Shown here piece by piece: positions 62,510 to 64,000 of a stretch of 64,000 nucleotides of DNA. Source of the stretch: Caballeronia sp. SL2Y3 (GTDB lineage Bacteria > Pseudomonadota > Gammaproteobacteria > Burkholderiales > Burkholderiaceae). The notes beneath the pieces are model-generated. The model made no database searches. It was given only the letters and a program-made list of their open reading frames with translations, and was not told the origin of the DNA. The stretch spans positions 62,001-126,000 of the forward strand of contig NZ_CP084260.1 in NCBI RefSeq assembly GCF_022879575.1, read 5' to 3'. The stretch's first letter is position 1. Every line of letters begins with the position of its first letter. The position numbers and the translations under genes are program-made.

Positions 62510-63264
62510 GCGGGCTGCCGATCGCGTCGAATCTGTATTTCGACAACCATTTCAAGAAGCCCGGCGTGAAGCTGCTGCCGAACGAGTTCTACATGACGAG
62601 CGAAGACATGGTGCTCGTGACGGTGCTCGGCTCGTGCGTGGCGGCGTGCATCAACGATCGCACGGCGGGCATCGGCGGCATGAATCACTTCATGCTGCCC
62701 GATGACGGCTCCGATCCGTCGCACGCGTCGTCCGACTCGATGCGCTACGGCGCGTATGCGATGGAAGTGCTCATCAACGAACTCATCAAGCGTGGCGGAC
62801 GCCGCGAGCGGTTCGAGGCGAAAGTGTTCGGCGGCGGCGCGGTGCTCGCCGGCATGACGACGATCAACATCGGCGATCGCAATTCGGAGTTCGTGCGGCG
62901 CTATCTGGCGCTGGAGAAGATTCGCATCGTCGCCGAGGACTTGCAGGGCATGCATCCGCGCAAGGTCGCGTTCATGCCGCGCACGGGACAGGTGATGGTC
63001 AAGAAGCTGAAGACGCAGCACGACCCGGTCGTCGTCGAGCGCGAGCAGGCGCTCGTGCAGCGCACGCCGGAAGAGCGCGCGGAACGGCTGGCAAGGGCGC
63101 GTGCGCGCGTGGAACTGTTCGGCGCGGAGCGCGCGAAACCCGCGGCGCCCGGGACGAAGCCGCGCGTCGAGCTGTTCGGCGCGTCGGGAACGGCGGCCGC
63201 CGCGCGGGCGATCGACGGAGTCGCGCGGACGTCGCGCATCGCGAAGGCCGCGGAGGAGGCGTGA
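62506..63264 (+). CDS. cheD: chemoreceptor glutamine deamidase CheD
   Basis: Predicted 252-residue deamidase. The catalytic Cys is in LGSCVAAC and the conserved His in [10 protein letters not shown], with [11 protein letters not shown] following, as in CheD. The C-terminal ~70 residues extend beyond the catalytic fold and are Arg/Ala-rich, with RVELFGA occurring twice. Coupled to cheR by ATGA and 2 nt from cheB. Confidence 0.95.
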   Translation: MSGLPIASNLYFDNHFKKPGVKLLPNEFYMTSEDMVLVTVLGSCVAACINDRTAGIGGMNHFMLPDDGSDPSHASSDSMRYGAYAMEVLINELIKRGGRRERFEAKVFGGGAVLAGMTTINIGDRNSEFVRRYLALEKIRIVAEDLQGMHPRKVAFMPRTGQVMVKKLKTQHDPVVVEREQALVQRTPEERAERLARARARVELFGAERAKPAAPGTKPRVELFGASGTAAAARAIDGVARTSRIAKAAEEA

Positions 63265-63266
63265 GC

Positions 63267-64000
63267 ATGTTGAATGCATCGAATGGCGGCAAGGAAGCCG
63301 CAGCGAAGATCAAAGTTTTGTGCGTCGACGACTCGGCGCTCGTGCGCAGCCTGATGACCGAGATCATCAACTCGCAGCCCGACATGCACGTGTGCGCGAC
63401 CGCGCCCGATCCGCTCGTCGCGCGCGAGCTCATCAAGCTGCATAACCCGGACGTGCTGACGCTGGATGTCGAAATGCCGCGCATGGACGGACTCGACTTT
63501 CTCGAAAAGCTGATGCGCCTTCGGCCGATGCCGGTCGTGATGGTGTCGTCGCTGACCGAGCGCGGCAACGAAATCACGCTGCGCGCGCTGGAACTGGGTG
63601 CGGTGGACTTCGTGACCAAGCCGAAAGTCGGCATCCGCGACGGCATGCTGGACTACGCCGAGAAGCTCGCCGACAAGGTTCGCGCCGCTTCGCGGGCGCG
63701 CGTGCGGCAGATCGCGCACGCGGCGAGCGCGCCGAGCACGCCGGGCCACGCGGGCGCGAAGCCCGCGCCGCTCATCAACAACCCGCTGGTGTCGACGGAA
63801 AAGCTCGTGATCGTCGGCGCGTCGACGGGCGGCACGGAAGCGATTCGCGAAGTGCTCGTGCCGCTGCCGCCCGACGCGCCCGCCGTGCTGATCGCGCAGC
63901 ACATGCCGCCGGGCTTCACGAAGTCGTTCGCGCAGCGCCTGAACGGGCTGTGCCGCATCACGGTGAAGGAAGCGGAGCACGGCGAGCGCGTATTGCCGGG
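63267..64000 (+). CDS. cheB: CheB methylesterase, 3' end outside window
   Basis: The frame is open to the window end, giving 244 visible residues. The receiver domain has Asp21-Asp22 ([11 protein letters not shown]), phospho-acceptor Asp67 ([11 protein letters not shown]) and the usual FVTKP. After a linker, the methylesterase domain shows Ser186 in [11 protein letters not shown] and His213 in AQHMPPGFT; the catalytic Asp lies beyond the window. The start at 63267 follows GGAGGAGG, 2 nt after the cheD stop. Confidence 0.97.
   Translation, partial: MLNASNGGKEAAAKIKVLCVDDSALVRSLMTEIINSQPDMHVCATAPDPLVARELIKLHNPDVLTLDVEMPRMDGLDFLEKLMRLRPMPVVMVSSLTERGNEITLRALELGAVDFVTKPKVGIRDGMLDYAEKLADKVRAASRARVRQIAHAASAPSTPGHAGAKPAPLINNPLVSTEKLVIVGASTGGTEAIREVLVPLPPDAPAVLIAQHMPPGFTKSFAQRLNGLCRITVKEAEHGERVLP

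Noticed and set aside
1..64000. CRISPR arrays, insertion sequences, prophage or integron features
   Set aside because: No regularly spaced repeats, transposase or integrase motifs or att-like duplications were seen in the reading.

Overview
The window is high-GC Gram-negative chromosome. It looks like Burkholderia sensu lato (Burkholderiaceae, most likely Paraburkholderia or Caballeronia). The evidence is the gene content: a fused indolepyruvate:ferredoxin oxidoreductase, bioA-bioF-bioD-bioB, an OmpC-type 16-strand porin, a LiuR-type MerR regulator beside aceK, and a flhD-motAB-che chemotaxis cluster. I identified no tRNA or rRNA genes, insertion sequences, prophage or CRISPR. The genus is inference from reading; no database was searched.

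Layout. 1-9.2 kb: the 3' end of an EAL phosphodiesterase gene, indolepyruvate oxidoreductase, a GST, two small unknown genes, and a sugar operon (LacI regulator, AGE-family epimerase, PfkB kinase). 9.2-14.3 kb: a PIG-L-type deacetylase with an altered metal motif, a BASS transporter, a small exported protein and a porin. 14.3-22.9 kb: nitronate monooxygenase diverging from a haloacetate dehalogenase; a reverse-strand catabolic group (YbaK deacylase, DUF1289-MaoC fusion, MBL hydrolase, HMG-CoA lyase, GhrA, VOC protein); then a small hydrolase and a sulfate-binding protein. 22.9-27.1 kb: a complete biotin operon whose first three genes overlap by ATGA. 27.4-36.2 kb: exported hydrolase, YchJ, GST, SDR, thiolase, carbonic anhydrase, AceK, MerR regulator and an MBL hydrolase. 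36.2-39.3 kb: a DppA-like binding protein, then a manganese (yybP-ykoY) riboswitch ahead of a cation exchanger.

39.3-44.9 kb holds a filament group on the reverse strand (a large HAD-type protein, fliC, fliD, fliT). 44.9-53.2 kb is mixed housekeeping: aldo/keto reductase, rpsU, two tandem paralogous unknown genes, tag, a BadF-type kinase, a HAD phosphatase, aquaporin and a glycosyltransferase. From 53.8 kb to the end runs flhD-motA-motB-cheY-cheA-cheW-mcp-cheR-cheD-cheB, with cheB cut by the window end.

The most interesting signals are in the motility regions. Three sigma-28-type promoters share nearly the same -35 element and an exact 11-nt spacer. One drives fliC and one drives motA. The third begins at the fliT stop codon and points into a stretch of about 70 nt with no gene that ends in an intrinsic terminator, which predicts a flagellar-regulated small RNA. 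In addition, flhC is missing from its expected place between flhD and motA.
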